A DNA stretch of 64,000 nt from Lysobacteraceae bacterium. Its GTDB lineage: Bacteria > Pseudomonadota > Gammaproteobacteria > Nitrococcales > AK92. Numbering within the stretch: position 1 is the stretch's first letter; every line of letters begins with the position of its first letter. The position numbers and the translations under genes were made by a program. The stretch is from assembly GCA_012523465.1 (NCBI GenBank), contig JAAYIK010000004.1, positions 62,001 to 126,000 on the forward strand, in the 5' to 3' direction. This document shows, piece after piece, positions 63,253 through 64,000 of this stretch. The notes under the pieces are model-generated. The model was not told the origin of the DNA. It made no database searches and saw only the letters and a program-made list of their open reading frames with translations.

Positions 63253-64000
63253 GGCAGCAAGGCCAAGGCTTGCAGGCAGCGGCGCCTGTGCTCGGCGCCG
63301 CTGCCTGGCGCGATCTCCTGCCCCGGCAGCCGCAAGCCGTAGCGCTGCCCGCTCGCCTCGGCATCCAGCACCCAGCGACACAGCCGGGCGATCCGGGCTT
63401 CCTTGGGCAGCGTCGCCAGGCGGTTCCAATCCAGCCAGATCGGCATGAGGTTTTCGCCGCCGAAGACCTTGGTCTGCGGGTCCTGGCCGCGCGCTACCAC
63501 GCGCCAAGCCACGTGGCGGGGCGAGTCGCCCGGGCGGTAGCGGCGCAGCTCTTGAAAGTCATCCTGGCCGCTTCGGCCCTGACGTTTGCCGCCGCTGCTG
63601 GCGCCTGCGGGGAGTGGCACTGGACCGGTCTCGGGTGCGGGGTAGACCAGGCAAGGCTGGTTCAGCTCCAGAGTGGACCAGGCGTGGAACAGGCCGAGCG
63701 GGAAGATGGTGAAAATCCTCACCGCCGGCGGCTGCAGCAAGCCGCGCCGCAGGGTGGGGCGGCGCAGCAGCAGGCCGGCATGACTTCGGGCCGGAACGTC
63801 GGTCAGGTCGATCAGCGTGCGCTCCAGCTCCAGACCGACGGCGGGGCGGGCGACGGAGCTGTCGTTGCGCAACTGTAGCGGGAAGACGGCAGTCTCGCCG
63901 ACAAACACCGGTTCCGGCGGCAGCGCCGTCACCTGGAGGCCGCGCAGGTTGCGAAAGGTATGCAGGATGCTGACCAGCGCCACACTGGCGAGCAGGAAGG
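63249..64000 (-). CDS. DUF58 domain protein (5' end outside the window)
   Basis: The frame is open to the last base of the window, so the start lies beyond it; a GTG at 63983 is internal. About 250 residues are visible. A membrane helix is cut by the edge (LLASVALVSILHTFRNL). Then come a beta-rich segment (VFVGETAVFPLQLRNDSS) and the DUF58 motif region DDFQELRRYRPGDSPRHVAWR and KVFGGE near the C-terminus. DUF58 genes normally stand between a MoxR ATPase and TgpA; the former should lie just outside. It is coupled to tgpA by a 4-bp overlap. Confidence 0.9.
   Translation of the reverse strand, partial: FLLASVALVSILHTFRNLRGLQVTALPPEPVFVGETAVFPLQLRNDSSVARPAVGLELERTLIDLTDVPARSHAGLLLRRPTLRRGLLQPPAVRIFTIFPLGLFHAWSTLELNQPCLVYPAPETGPVPLPAGASSGGKRQGRSGQDDFQELRRYRPGDSPRHVAWRVVARGQDPQTKVFGGENLMPIWLDWNRLATLPKEARIARLCRWVLDAEASGQRYGLRLPGQEIAPGSGAEHRRRCLQALALLP

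Overview
The window is a GC-rich chromosomal stretch, densely coded in both directions, with no sign of insertion sequences, prophage, CRISPR or other mobile DNA. Gene content and order (nagZ - hpt-like phosphoribosyltransferase - mtnP, divergent ppsA/ppsR, a YqiB-type DUF1249 protein, a TgpA/DUF58 pair, a RimK-like ATP-grasp protein) point to a gammaproteobacterium. The many acyl-CoA genes, c-di-GMP enzymes, a chemoreceptor and several histidine kinases suggest an aerobic, motile heterotroph that lives on fatty or aromatic acids. The species cannot be named from the sequence alone.

Layout. 1-1.6 kb: 3' part of a RLAN/RimK-type ATP-grasp protein and a small hypothetical protein, closed by terminators. 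2.1-9.5 kb: a six-gene Liv-type ABC operon with an acyl-CoA synthetase between its genes, plus an AhpD-like protein, behind a sigma70-like promoter that overlaps a TTACGTAA palindrome. 9.7-16.1 kb: hybrid histidine kinase, LemA-TPM-TPM operon, and a chemoreceptor with a C-terminal sensor-like domain. 16.5-24.6 kb: crotonase, Nudix hydrolase, SLAC1/TehA-like channel, a LolD-FtsX-AttH export operon, a secreted-repeat protein and a HIT protein. 24.7-34 kb: acyl-CoA dehydrogenase, a periplasmic peptidoglycan-binding protein, an orphan histidine kinase, a GlsB-type membrane protein, a giant MscK-like channel, small lipoproteins and a likely ETF-beta lysine methyltransferase. 34.3-43.4 kb: a QsdR-type TetR regulator, then a beta-oxidation cluster on the minus strand (FadB/J-like, thiolase, acyl-CoA dehydrogenase, FadD, small beta protein) divergent from a second TetR regulator. 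43.5-50 kb: three stand-alone receiver proteins and a 1300-residue PAS/GAF/GGDEF/EAL protein. 50-56.5 kb: phosphoglycerate mutase, thioesterase, PQQ-type sugar dehydrogenase, CYTH phosphatase, a cytosolic YkuD-fold protein, NagZ, phosphoribosyltransferase, methylthioinosine phosphorylase and tRNA-Asp. 56.5-64 kb: ppsA, ppsR, DUF1249, glycerophosphodiester phosphodiesterase, a frameshifted tgpA and the start of a DUF58 gene.

How the parts fit. The Liv-type transporter would bring in an organic acid that the embedded synthetase activates to its CoA ester. The beta-oxidation cluster and the extra dehydrogenase and crotonase would degrade acyl-CoAs and pass electrons to ETF, which the METTL20-like methyltransferase may modify. 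PpsA with its regulator PpsR then serves gluconeogenesis. NagZ together with an unexported YkuD protein resembling the LdcV/ElsL type suggests a cytosolic peptidoglycan-recycling module. The most notable anomaly is tgpA, whose frame is broken at two places.
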